Source: Dictyobacter aurantiacus (lineage in GTDB: Bacteria > Chloroflexota > Ktedonobacteria > Ktedonobacterales > Ktedonobacteraceae). From it: a stretch of 64,000 nucleotides of DNA. Position 1 is the first letter of the stretch. Every line of letters begins with the position of its first letter. Location of the stretch: NCBI RefSeq assembly GCF_003967515.1, contig NZ_BIFQ01000001.1, forward strand, positions 5,208,001 through 5,272,000, given 5' to 3'. The notes below the pieces were generated by a model. The model ran no database searches, was not told the origin of the DNA, and saw nothing but the letters and a program-made list of their open reading frames with translations. Position numbers and translations under genes: made by a program. Of this stretch, positions 17,584 to 26,713 are shown one piece after another.

Positions 17584-20106
17584 ATGAATTTCGTCACGCT
17601 GATGCAACATGCGTCAGATCCTCAATGGCAGGCGACTACGCTTGCTGCAGTGCCACAACTCTCCGCTCAAGAAGGTGAGCAGCTTATCGGTCAATTGCTC
17701 CACGACGGCGACCAGGATGCGCGACAGCGCACCCGCCTCTATTTCCTGGCCGCCGCCTGCCTGGATCTTATGACGACGCCCGCTACCAGCGGGACTTCCG
17801 CCACCCCAAAACACTCACGGGAGATCCAGAGGCGTCTCAAGAAGCTGTTGCCGCCTAAAAATGTCAAAGATGCCGATAAACTGGCCGAGCAGGCAGGCGC
17901 GCTGGCGATCAAGCCGCTGGTTGATCAGATTAACGCGGGGGCGGCCCACTGGGGATCGTTGCGCACCAATAGCTTGCGCGCCCTGGCCCGCATTCCTGGT
18001 TTGCCAGCGCTCCAGGCCCTGCACACCTATCTTCAGCATACCAGCACGATGCCCTATCTCGAAGAAGGATTCAAACACTGGCGGATCGCTGCTGATCCAG
18101 ATGGCTATGCGTGCGATGTCCTGGCCCCGTTATTTCAGAAGCGCGGCAAGACCGATCTGCGCCTCTATCGCGTGACAGAGTTGAGCGGACTACAACATCT
18201 CACGATGCTGGAAAGTCTGGAAATGGAACAATGTAGCGCCCTGCAGGATCTTACCCCGCTGGCAGGCTTAAGCAATCTTAAGGTCTTGCGTATGCCTGGC
18301 AGTAAAAAGGTCAGTGATCTGGCACCACTGGCCGCGCTAGAGCATTTAGAGGTGCTCGATATCAGCGAGTGCGCCAGTATTACCAGCCTTGCGCCGCTGC
18401 GCACACTGAACAGATTGCGCTGGATCAGCCTGACCAACTGCCACAAGGTAAAAGATCTCAGTGGGCTGATGCATAAGCCAGCGCTGACGGAACTGGTGCT
18501 CACGCAGCTCAACTATCTCACAGCTATCCCACCACTGACGGGCATGCATGGACTCAAGCGGCTCATTATCTCTTACGCCGGCAAGCTAAAGGATATCAGC
18601 GGCCTGAGCGAGCTGGAACAGCTGGAAGTGCTCGAACTGCGCAATTGCGATAGTCTCGTGGATCTCACCCCGCTGGCAAAGCTCAAACGGGTACGCGAGG
18701 TCAAGATAGTCACATGTCGCTCGATCAAGGATATTACGCCATTGGCGTCGCTGGAAGCTGTGGAAACGATCGAGGCCACGTGTGGGCTGCCTGCGGAGGT
18801 TGGCGACTGGAGCCATCTGCGGAAACTTCGTTCGCTCAGTTTAACAAACGGCAATCGCCTGACCAGTCTGCAAGAGGTCGGGCGCATTCCCAATCTGGAA
18901 GAATTACTGCTGAGCGACTGCACACAAATGCAGAGCTTCTGCGGCATCGAGCAGGCGCGCAACCTGAAGACGTTCGCCTTTCGTGGCGTCGATGGCTGTA
19001 TCGCACCTGCGGATCTCACCCCTTTGCGCGGCCTGCCCGGGCTCCAGACGCTCTCGCTCTCCGCGGTGCATTGCCAGAATCTGACCGGTTTGGCCGATCT
19101 GCCCCACTTGAAGACGCTCAGCATCCATGGGTCTCCCATGCTTGCCAATCTGGCAGGATTACACCATGTCCCGACCTTGCGCGACTTGCGGCTGTTCAAC
19201 TGCCCGGGGCTCCAGGATATCAGCGCCATCAGTGCCATCACCAGCCTGAAATCCCTGGAGATCTCATATACGACACAGGCGTACGACTTGAGCCCATTGG
19301 TCGCGCTCCCCGCTCTGCAAGAGCTCAATCTCACGGCGAACGCCAACCGCCAAAACATCGCTGGCCTGCAAGGACAACCTGCCCTGCGTAAGCTCATCAT
19401 AAAAGAATGCCACGACTTAGAGGATCTTACGGTCCTGGCCGCATTGCCAGCGCTCGCAGAGCTATCCCTTAGCAAGAACGAGCGACTCGTCTGGAGCGGC
19501 CTCGCCAATTTGCCGAGCCTGACAGGCTTACACCTGTCGTATGTAACGCCTGCCAACCTTACCTTTCTGGGTAATGCTCCCATGCTTAAATCGATTACCA
19601 TTGATCTCAGCAAGCAGATCGCCAGCCTGGATGGACTGGAAAATCTGCCGCGACTGGAAGCCATTCACTGTACATGGTGCCAGAACTTACAGGATATTGC
19701 CGCGCTGACCACACTCACCAGCCTGCGTACGATCCAGCTATCGGGTAATCAATATCTGACAAACATCGGCCCCTTGAGCGGCCTGTGTGAGGTGGAAACG
19801 CTCGACCTGAGCTATAGCGGAGTAGAGGATATTACCCCCTTGCGGTACCTCACCAAACTGCGCCAGCTCTCGCTGAAGGCCAGCAAGGTCAAAGATCTCT
19901 CCACGCTGGCGCACATCCCCCTCTTGCAAGAGCTCGACATCACCAACATGTGTGCCTATCAGCGGATTGAAGACATCCGACCATTGCTGAGACTGCCCGT
20001 GCTCCAGAAGGTCAAGCTTGGCAATATTTATCTCAACACAGATCTGCCCGGTTTGCAAGAACTGCGTGACATGCCCGGCATCCAGATCGATGACTCTCCA
20101 CATTAA
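17584..20106 (+). CDS. large cytoplasmic leucine-rich-repeat protein
   Basis: An 840-residue protein without signal peptide or membrane segment. About 200 N-terminal residues are helical. After them come roughly 25 leucine-rich repeats of 22-24 residues of the internalin/LRR_4 type (for example LTPLAGLSNLKVLRMPGS, then LAPLAALEHLEVLDIS), running to the end. LRRs make a curved binding surface, so a protein-protein recognition role is likely; the partner is unknown. No strong ribosome site precedes the ATG, and no upstream in-frame start exists before the stop at 17536. It is convergent with the mannosidase gene. Confidence 0.85.
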   Translation: MNFVTLMQHASDPQWQATTLAAVPQLSAQEGEQLIGQLLHDGDQDARQRTRLYFLAAACLDLMTTPATSGTSATPKHSREIQRRLKKLLPPKNVKDADKLAEQAGALAIKPLVDQINAGAAHWGSLRTNSLRALARIPGLPALQALHTYLQHTSTMPYLEEGFKHWRIAADPDGYACDVLAPLFQKRGKTDLRLYRVTELSGLQHLTMLESLEMEQCSALQDLTPLAGLSNLKVLRMPGSKKVSDLAPLAALEHLEVLDISECASITSLAPLRTLNRLRWISLTNCHKVKDLSGLMHKPALTELVLTQLNYLTAIPPLTGMHGLKRLIISYAGKLKDISGLSELEQLEVLELRNCDSLVDLTPLAKLKRVREVKIVTCRSIKDITPLASLEAVETIEATCGLPAEVGDWSHLRKLRSLSLTNGNRLTSLQEVGRIPNLEELLLSDCTQMQSFCGIEQARNLKTFAFRGVDGCIAPADLTPLRGLPGLQTLSLSAVHCQNLTGLADLPHLKTLSIHGSPMLANLAGLHHVPTLRDLRLFNCPGLQDISAISAITSLKSLEISYTTQAYDLSPLVALPALQELNLTANANRQNIAGLQGQPALRKLIIKECHDLEDLTVLAALPALAELSLSKNERLVWSGLANLPSLTGLHLSYVTPANLTFLGNAPMLKSITIDLSKQIASLDGLENLPRLEAIHCTWCQNLQDIAALTTLTSLRTIQLSGNQYLTNIGPLSGLCEVETLDLSYSGVEDITPLRYLTKLRQLSLKASKVKDLSTLAHIPLLQELDITNMCAYQRIEDIRPLLRLPVLQKVKLGNIYLNTDLPGLQELRDMPGIQIDDSPH

Positions 20107-20171
20107 GCCAGGGGGTGGGGAAATCGGACGCGAGGTTCGAACGTATGGAGGGCGAGATCGAAGAGAGAAGA

Positions 20172-20203
20172 GGCGGGCAGGCGGCAATCGCCGCCTGCCC
20201 GCC
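20172..20203. terminator. bidirectional hairpin between convergent genes
   Basis: A perfect 14-bp GC stem (GGCGGGCAGGCGGC with its complement) and loop aatc sit between the convergent LRR and GH92 genes, 66 bp and 16 bp from their stops. Confidence 0.65.
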
Positions 20204-20218
20204 AGGGAATGGGTCGGA

Positions 20219-23200
20219 TCAGGAGATGGCCAGCGCGAAGACGTGCAGGGCTCCCTGATTGAGTGACGATGGGAAGGTGATGCTGGCAACCTGCTTGCTC
20301 GTGTTGAGCGCGATGGGTGCCGAGGCGAAGATGTAGGTGCCGACGTTGTCCGTGCCGGCGCCGGCGTTGCGGTACGGGGTTTTGACCGCGACCACGTTGC
20401 CGTACGATGGCTGGGAGGTGCCGGCCCCCAGGGTCCAGTCGCTGAAGCCGAGTTGGGCGGTCTGGGTGCTGCCATCGGTGTAGGTAATGGTGATGTTACC
20501 GACCGAGGGTCCATTGGTGGCGCTGCCCAGGAAGGTGAGCTGCGTCGCGCCCGCTTTGGCATCCGGCGTCTGGATGGTTTGGCCGGCGACCTGGACGTTG
20601 TCGTAGGCGGCGGCCGGAACATTGGGCCAGCTGTACTGGATGCCGTTGACGGTGACGGTGGCGCCCGGCGCGTAGCCGGCGGCCGTCAGCTGCTGCTCGG
20701 AGTAGCTATAGCCGTCGCCGTCGAAGTCGGCGTTGCCCTGTCCGTCGTTGGAGATGCCGGCATTGTTGAAGAGTCCCAGCAGGTCGCCCGGTTTAGCCAC
20801 TACGACCGTGAGCGCCGAGATCGGCAGTTTGGTGCCGTCGCTGGTCTGGGCGCTGAACGGAACGCTGTAGACCCCTTCCTGCATGCTGGCGTCGGCGGCG
20901 ACGGTGAAGGACTGGTTGGCGTTGCCGCCAGCCGGGACCGTGAAGCTACCCGAAGCCGGGGTGACGGTGAGGCCAGACGGGGCCGTGGTGCTCCACTGGA
21001 TCGTGGTGGCATTGCCGCTGATGTCCTGCGCCGTGATGCCGCTCTGCGTCTGCGCGCCCGGCGCGACCGTGACGCGGCCAGGATTGAGCGCGACCAATGT
21101 AGGAATCGCTCCATACTGGTACGAGGGCGGTGCATCGTTGGGACTGCTGCCCCAGCTGGTGTTGGGCGTGCTGCCAATTGTATAGTCGAGTGTACCACCA
21201 TTGGCGATAAAGGATGGTGGCAGCCAGGGTTTGCTGCTGGTCTGGCCGTTCACCTTCAGGCTCTGCACATAGTACGTGCTGGCGGTGGTGCCGGGAGCGT
21301 TGATGGTGATGGTCTGGCCGCTGGGACGATGGACGGTAATGCTCGGGAAGAGCGGACTGGCCAGGACCAGATTGGCCGTGCCAGGTGTCTCCGGGAACAT
21401 GCCCATGCTGGCCCATACATCCCAGGCCGACATGGTGCCGAGATCATCATTGCCCGCCATGCCGCTGGGTCCCGGGAACCAGAGCGAGTTCTCGACTTTG
21501 TGCACGATATCCTGCGTCTTGTACGGCGCGCCGGCGTAGTCGTACTCCCAGGGCGTCTCGATGGTTGGCTCATTGCCCAGGAAAGCGTACGGGGCGTTGG
21601 GACCCGCGTTGAGCTGCGTAAAGAACGTATCGAGGCGCTGGATCGCTTTGGCGTTGCCGCCCTCGGCGCTAAAGAGTCCCTTCAGATTGAAGGGGACCAT
21701 CCAGTTGTACTGGGAACCATCACCCTCGACCCAGCCGGTGCCGCTGGTGGGATCGTATGGGTTGGGGAAGGTGCCGTCCAGGTTGCGCGGCTCCAGCAGG
21801 CCATCAGCAGGATTGAGCAGGTTCTCCCAGTCCTGGGCGCGGGTAGTGAACTTCTGATAGTTGGCCGTGTCGCCGAGCGCCTGCGCGAAGGCGCCGATAG
21901 CGAAGTCCGCTGTGTTGTATTCCAGCGTCGTAGAGGCCGAACCGTAGAAGTTACAGCAGCCGTAGGTGCCGTTCTGCGGCTCGTAGCCCGGCGAGTCCAG
22001 GTAGTTCAGACCGGGGCGCACGTTGTTGGTCTGCGTGGCCTCGTGGATCATCGCCGCCAGCGCTCCTTTGGTATCGAAGTTCTGGGCGCCGAAGGCGTAG
22101 GCGTCGGCGATGATGGCGTCGGCCGGATCGCCGTTCATCACATAGGTCTCGCCGTTGGCGGCGGCCCACTTGGGCAACTGGCCGCTCTGCGTATAGTCAT
22201 TAACCATTGACTGAATGATATCACTGGCCTGCTGCGGTGCCAGCAATCCCAACAGCTGCGCCTCCGAGCGATAGATGTCCCAGCCGGAGTAGTTGGCGTA
22301 CTGGGCATGTCCCTTGGGCGCGGTATGCACCTGCCCGTCGAAGCCCGCGTACTGCCCGTTGACATCAGAGAAGACGTTGGGCTGCAGCAGCGTATGGTAG
22401 AGCGCCGAGTAGAACGTCGTCTGCTGCGTCGCTGTGCCGCCGCTGACCTGGATCTCGCCCAGTTTCTGATTCCACGCCTGCTCGGTCTGCTTCAGCGTAG
22501 CACTGAAGTCGCCCTTCGGGTTCTCCGTGTTGACGTTCTGCTTCGCGTTGGCCACGCTGACAAAGGAGAGGCCAACCTTGAGGCTGATCGCTGTATTCTT
22601 GCTGGTATCGAAGGTCACAAAGGCGCCGGAGCCGGGACCCGAAACGACCGTGGTCGGCGGGTTGGCCGCCGTCTTGACGTCAGCGGACGAAGCGGTCCCA
22701 TTCGCCACTTTAGCCTGCGCCTGCATAAACTTCTTGACCGCCGGGGATACCGTGCTGGAGCCCTTCGCGGCCGTCGAGCCGGGCGTCACGATATCGTTGT
22801 GCCAGGTGCCGGTGGTCGCGAACGGCTGGCTGAACTGGGCGTAGAAGTAGACGTGGTAGACGTCGTTGGCGCCGCAGAAGCCGCCGCTAACCGCCGAACC
22901 GGAAATATAGTCTGATCCAATGGTCGCCTCGGCGTCGGCGTTGCCATTGATCGAGCCCGATGGATTTACCAGCATCGTCGCGGTCTTGCCGGCGGGATAG
23001 GTGAAGAGGCCCGCGCCGCTATGCTGGGTCGCCGTCAACTGGACGTTCGCCCCGTTGTCCAACTTCACCTGGTAGTAGCCGGCGTGGGCCGACTCATTGG
23101 AGTGCGAGAAGGTCGAGACGTACTGTCCGGGATTGGTCGCCGGCGACGTCGTCACCGTCCCGATGTAGGGCATGAACGGAATATCGCTATACACCGTACA

Positions 23201-23551
23201 GCCGGCGCCGCTGAGGTGCGTCAGGCTAAAGCCCTTGATCTGGTTGTTGCCGTAGTAGTAGCCGCCGGCCCAGGCCGTCGCGTTATCCGGACTAAACTGG
23301 ACCATGCCGAAGGGCGCGTCCGCGCCGGGGAAGTCGTTGCCCACATTCCAGCCCGCCGGGCCATTGGTCGATGAACCGGTGGCTGTGAAGGGATCGACCA
23401 GGCTGGCCAGATTGGTGGCCGCCGGTGTGGTGGCATGTGGGGTCGTTGCCGCCTGTACATTGCCCGGAAAGAGTAGCAGACAGGTGGTAAATAACGCCGT
23501 AAAGGCGGCTACCATCCTGGCTAATGTACGCGTTGTCATTTGAGGGTGCAT
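20219..23551 (-). CDS. secreted GH92 alpha-1,2-mannosidase
   Basis: A 1110-residue exoenzyme. It has a signal peptide (MVAAFTALFTTCLLLFPGNVQA), a GH92 beta-sandwich (NVGNDFPGADAPFGMVQFSP, FSLTHLSGAGC), an (alpha/alpha)6 catalytic domain, and a C-terminal NEW3-like and beta-sandwich region. Catalytic motifs include NEPTIETPWEYDYAG and GNDDLGTMSAWDVWASMG. Known GH92 enzymes are calcium-dependent and release mannose from yeast or fungal N-glycans and mannans, which fits a saprophyte. Start 23551 has AAGGAGG eleven bases upstream. No transporter genes adjoin. Confidence 0.92.
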   Translation of the reverse strand: MHPQMTTRTLARMVAAFTALFTTCLLLFPGNVQAATTPHATTPAATNLASLVDPFTATGSSTNGPAGWNVGNDFPGADAPFGMVQFSPDNATAWAGGYYYGNNQIKGFSLTHLSGAGCTVYSDIPFMPYIGTVTTSPATNPGQYVSTFSHSNESAHAGYYQVKLDNGANVQLTATQHSGAGLFTYPAGKTATMLVNPSGSINGNADAEATIGSDYISGSAVSGGFCGANDVYHVYFYAQFSQPFATTGTWHNDIVTPGSTAAKGSSTVSPAVKKFMQAQAKVANGTASSADVKTAANPPTTVVSGPGSGAFVTFDTSKNTAISLKVGLSFVSVANAKQNVNTENPKGDFSATLKQTEQAWNQKLGEIQVSGGTATQQTTFYSALYHTLLQPNVFSDVNGQYAGFDGQVHTAPKGHAQYANYSGWDIYRSEAQLLGLLAPQQASDIIQSMVNDYTQSGQLPKWAAANGETYVMNGDPADAIIADAYAFGAQNFDTKGALAAMIHEATQTNNVRPGLNYLDSPGYEPQNGTYGCCNFYGSASTTLEYNTADFAIGAFAQALGDTANYQKFTTRAQDWENLLNPADGLLEPRNLDGTFPNPYDPTSGTGWVEGDGSQYNWMVPFNLKGLFSAEGGNAKAIQRLDTFFTQLNAGPNAPYAFLGNEPTIETPWEYDYAGAPYKTQDIVHKVENSLWFPGPSGMAGNDDLGTMSAWDVWASMGMFPETPGTANLVLASPLFPSITVHRPSGQTITINAPGTTASTYYVQSLKVNGQTSSKPWLPPSFIANGGTLDYTIGSTPNTSWGSSPNDAPPSYQYGAIPTLVALNPGRVTVAPGAQTQSGITAQDISGNATTIQWSTTAPSGLTVTPASGSFTVPAGGNANQSFTVAADASMQEGVYSVPFSAQTSDGTKLPISALTVVVAKPGDLLGLFNNAGISNDGQGNADFDGDGYSYSEQQLTAAGYAPGATVTVNGIQYSWPNVPAAAYDNVQVAGQTIQTPDAKAGATQLTFLGSATNGPSVGNITITYTDGSTQTAQLGFSDWTLGAGTSQPSYGNVVAVKTPYRNAGAGTDNVGTYIFASAPIALNTSKQVASITFPSSLNQGALHVFALAIS

Positions 23552-23942
23552 GCTTGCTGTCTCCTCCTTGTTCCAGCAATGACACATGCATACCTGGAGG
23601 GGGAGCAAGACACCGCCTGCGCGAAAATAGAGCAACACGCCGCGACCGAGCGTCGCTGAGAGGCAGAAAGAAGTAGAGGTCTTCTGGCATCTTTGCCATC
23701 ACATAATGGTGGTGAGGTGTCGTGTGAATTCCTCTCACAAATAACTTGCATCCCTGCGGATATGCATCTTCATAAAGGCGTCTTCCTGCTCTTAACCCAT
23801 CTGGCACATACCGTGCTGGATGAGATAAGACGATGAATTGAATCATCTCACCGAAGACATAGATAATAGTAACACACACGCTTAAAAAGAATCAAGCCCC
23901 GCATAAAACACGAGATGCAATTTTACACAAATACCGTACATC
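23552..23942. other. upstream region of the GH92 gene
   Basis: No supported gene. Open frames here lack a ribosome site and any recognisable domain. It probably contains the GH92 promoter. Confidence 0.4.
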
Positions 23943-24094
23943 GTAGGTTCGGCCCTTGCGGCCGATTTCCCCTCCCCGTACGACCAGGCCCACCGTATGT
24001 GTGAACGATATGGGGAATGGCGTGGATGAACATCGCGTTTCCGAGGAACGGGATTGGATGGGGAGGGGAAATCGGCCGCAAGGGTCGAACCTAC
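23943..24094. repeat. element B, inverted pair
   Basis: Copy GTAGGTTCGGCC-cttgc-GGCCGA plus TTTCCCCTCC at 23943-23976 faces an inverted copy at 24061-24094 (GGAGGGGAAATCGGCC-gcaag-GGTCGAACCTAC). The arms can pair over about 30 bp, making a 152-bp composite palindrome. Confidence 0.75.
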
Positions 24095-24098
24095 TGCT

Positions 24099-24238
24099 CT
24101 GTCAAAGTTCATTTGATGGGGGAGCGGGGATGCAAGGGGCGGCTAGCCCCTTGACTGGGGGTTCGGGGGCTGTGCCCCCGGCAGCTCCTCCCCCTCTCGC
24201 CCGCGTAGCGGGCGAACAATCCATCAAACGAAGTTTGA
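24099..24238. repeat. element C, copy 1, with outer inverted repeats
   Basis: The core AAGGGGC-ggcta-GCCCCTT is followed by GGGGGC-tgt-GCCCCC and CGCCCGC-gta-GCGGGCG. The whole is bracketed by imperfect 20-bp inverted repeats (24099-24118 TGTCAAAGTTCATTTGATGG; 24219-24238, 18 of 20 paired). The region to 24456 then leads to the kinase gene and shows no ORF. Confidence 0.7.
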
Positions 24239-24456
24239 CAAAGCACTACGGTGGGCGTGGTTGTGCGGGGAGGGGAATGCATCGGGTTATATTCATAACA
24301 GGCGCGTAGCTAAGCGTGAATTTTCATGTTTTATTTGCGTATATCTATATATAGGGATATAAGACTAGAGAAATGGTAGGTAGGGATAAAGCGTATTTAT
24401 CTGTCCTTTTCGCTTTTTAGAAAAGCACCATTTGAATTCAGGAAGTTGTCAGTAGT

Positions 24457-26682
24457 ATGTCTGGAGCGCAACAAGAGAATCTGGTCGGCAGGTATCTAGG
24501 TAACTATCGGCTGGTTCAACTGCTGGGGTCCGGTGGTTTCGCCCAGGTCTACCTGGGCATTCATCGACACCTGGAGACGCCGGCGGCGATCAAAGTTTTG
24601 CATACGCAGGTTAAGGATCAGGAGCAGCAGAGCTTCTTGCGGGAGGCGCGTATGATCGCTCGCCTGCAGCATCCCCATATCGTGCGCATCCTGGAATTTA
24701 ACATCGAAGACGAGATGCCTTATCTTGTGATGCAGTATTCCGCCAGTGGCACGCTGCGCCAATATTTTCCCCGTGAACAGGCTGTGCCGCTGGAGCGCTG
24801 CCTGCCCTATCTCAAGCAGGTGGCCTCGGCGCTGCAGTACGCGCATGACCACAGGGTGATCCACTGCGACGTCAAGCCAGAGAATATGCTGCTGGATGAA
24901 AAAGGAGACGTTTTCCTCAGCGATTTTGGGATAGCGACGCAGGCACGCAGTTCGCGTTCGGTGACAATCTCCGATGTGATCGGGACGGTGCGTTATATGG
25001 CGCCCGAGCAGCTACGTGGCAAGCCGCGTCCCGCCAGCGATCAGTACGCACTGGCGATCATTGCCTATGAGTGGCTCTGCGGCCAGCTGCCGTTCCAGGG
25101 GAAGGAGTACCTCGCCATCGCCAGGCAGCATCTGACGGTCCCGCCCCCCTCGCTTCGGGAGCACGGCATCGCTATCTCCGCCAGCATCGAACAGGTCATC
25201 CTGACCGCGCTGGCCAAAGATCCCCATCAGCGCTATGGGCAGGTCCAGGATTTCGTGGAGGCCCTGGAGGAGGCGCTGCGTTCGGGTCGCTATATCGCGC
25301 CGGACTCCGATCGATGGCAACGGCGGGATCTAGCGTTATTGTCATCTTCCCGCATTGGAGCAGGTGCAAACACAGCTGTTCTCACCTCCTCTCAGTCATA
25401 TCTCACCGTGCCGGACCCGCATATTCCGCCCGAGGATCTCACAGAAGCACCCACAGACCGGGTTGCCTCCATCCCTACCGGGGGCGGCGCGCCGCTGACC
25501 GGGCCGACGACGGCGAACACACCCGGCAAGCGCGTCTCGCGGCGCGCCACGCTTCTCGGCCTCGGCGCGGCTGGTATCCTGGTACTTGGCGGCGCCGGGC
25601 TGGCATGGAGAGAACTGGCCCCCAACCTTGCCGCCCCGGTGAGCCATTCCCGGCATCCCGCGCCGACCACATCAAGCCTCCCGCCGGCCACACCAGATCC
25701 CGTGCCGACCACGCCACGCGCCACACTCCTGTATACCTACCAGGCGCAGAATATGGCTATCTCGGCCGTTTCCTGGTCTCCTGACGGCCGATATATCGTT
25801 TCTTCATCCTCGGCTGGCACCGTCAATAAGCAAGTTCCCGCAGACAATGTACAGGTCTGGGAGGCCCGGACGGGGAAGCTGTCCTGGAAAGCATCAATAG
25901 GGTCGCCCGTTATCGCCGCCGCCTGGGCCCCTGATGGCCATGCTATTGTGGTTGAGGGCGAAGTTCTTGCCGATAATGTGTTAGACCTGACGACGTTATT
26001 GGGCGTGGATACGGGCCAGGCCATCTCTCATGAGGATCACGGGACGGCGGTTGACGCCAACGGCAACAATATGATCGGCGACGCCTACTGCGTTACCTGG
26101 TCGGCTGATGGGAAGCACCTGCTGATCGGGTATCAGGGCGAGGTGGGTATCTGGACCGGGGCCGCCAATGACTGGCCCGTCCTGTATCGGGTTGGAGATA
26201 AGCAGAAGCAGATCACTTCGGTGGCCTGGTCGCCCGATGGGAAGTATATTATCGGCGGGGTCAATAGCGGCTATGTGTATCAGTGGAACGTTGGTGACGC
26301 GGAGAAGATCGCGTCCACCTATCAAATGAACCTGCCCAATGTGTTAGCGGTGGCCTGCTCGCCCGACAGTCAGTATATCGCCGCCGCCAACGTGGCGGCG
26401 GTCCAGATCTGGGATAGCCAGGGGGGTCTGAGCTACCAGAAGAGCTATCTGACCTATGCCGCCCCCATCGCCTGGTCGCCCGATGGCAAATATATCGCGT
26501 CCGCGCATAGCGATCAGGCAGATTTTAGCATCGCCATCTGGGAGGCGCGCACTGGCAGACAGGTCAGCACGTGTGGCGGTCATACGGCCGCGCTCACCTC
26601 ACTGGCCTGGTCGAAGCGGGGTGATATGCTGGCCAGTGGCAGCCAGGACAAAACGGTCCGCGTATGGACGTTCCAGGCATAG
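24457..26682 (+). CDS. membrane-anchored Ser/Thr protein kinase with C-terminal WD40 propeller
   Basis: A 741-residue protein. The PknB-type kinase domain is at about residues 15-275: glycine loop GSGGFAQVYLG, AIKVL, catalytic VIHCDVKPENMLL (Cys in place of Arg of HRD), DFGIAT, and APEQL. A Ser/Thr/Pro-rich linker and one membrane helix (LLGLGAAGILVLGGAGLAW, about 365-383) follow, then WD40-like repeats (VSWSPDGRYIVSS, SVAWSPDGKYIIGG, SLAWSKRGDMLASG) on the outer face. The propeller probably senses a ligand or protein. The gene is followed after 31 bp by a paralogue. Confidence 0.9.
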   Translation: MSGAQQENLVGRYLGNYRLVQLLGSGGFAQVYLGIHRHLETPAAIKVLHTQVKDQEQQSFLREARMIARLQHPHIVRILEFNIEDEMPYLVMQYSASGTLRQYFPREQAVPLERCLPYLKQVASALQYAHDHRVIHCDVKPENMLLDEKGDVFLSDFGIATQARSSRSVTISDVIGTVRYMAPEQLRGKPRPASDQYALAIIAYEWLCGQLPFQGKEYLAIARQHLTVPPPSLREHGIAISASIEQVILTALAKDPHQRYGQVQDFVEALEEALRSGRYIAPDSDRWQRRDLALLSSSRIGAGANTAVLTSSQSYLTVPDPHIPPEDLTEAPTDRVASIPTGGGAPLTGPTTANTPGKRVSRRATLLGLGAAGILVLGGAGLAWRELAPNLAAPVSHSRHPAPTTSSLPPATPDPVPTTPRATLLYTYQAQNMAISAVSWSPDGRYIVSSSSAGTVNKQVPADNVQVWEARTGKLSWKASIGSPVIAAAWAPDGHAIVVEGEVLADNVLDLTTLLGVDTGQAISHEDHGTAVDANGNNMIGDAYCVTWSADGKHLLIGYQGEVGIWTGAANDWPVLYRVGDKQKQITSVAWSPDGKYIIGGVNSGYVYQWNVGDAEKIASTYQMNLPNVLAVACSPDSQYIAAANVAAVQIWDSQGGLSYQKSYLTYAAPIAWSPDGKYIASAHSDQADFSIAIWEARTGRQVSTCGGHTAALTSLAWSKRGDMLASGSQDKTVRVWTFQA

Positions 26683-26713
26683 ATCTCAAGCAGGGAAGAG
26701 GAGTTTTAGCGCT

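Noticed and set aside
20453-22210. 585-codon plus-strand frame inside the GH92 gene
   Set aside because: It is antisense to a well-recognised GH92 catalytic domain, and its composition (Val, Gly, Arg-rich) is that of a GC-rich shadow frame.
23292-23879. 195-codon minus-strand frame upstream of and overlapping the GH92 start
   Set aside because: It is out of frame with the signal peptide and mannosidase, lacks a ribosome site and has no recognisable domain.
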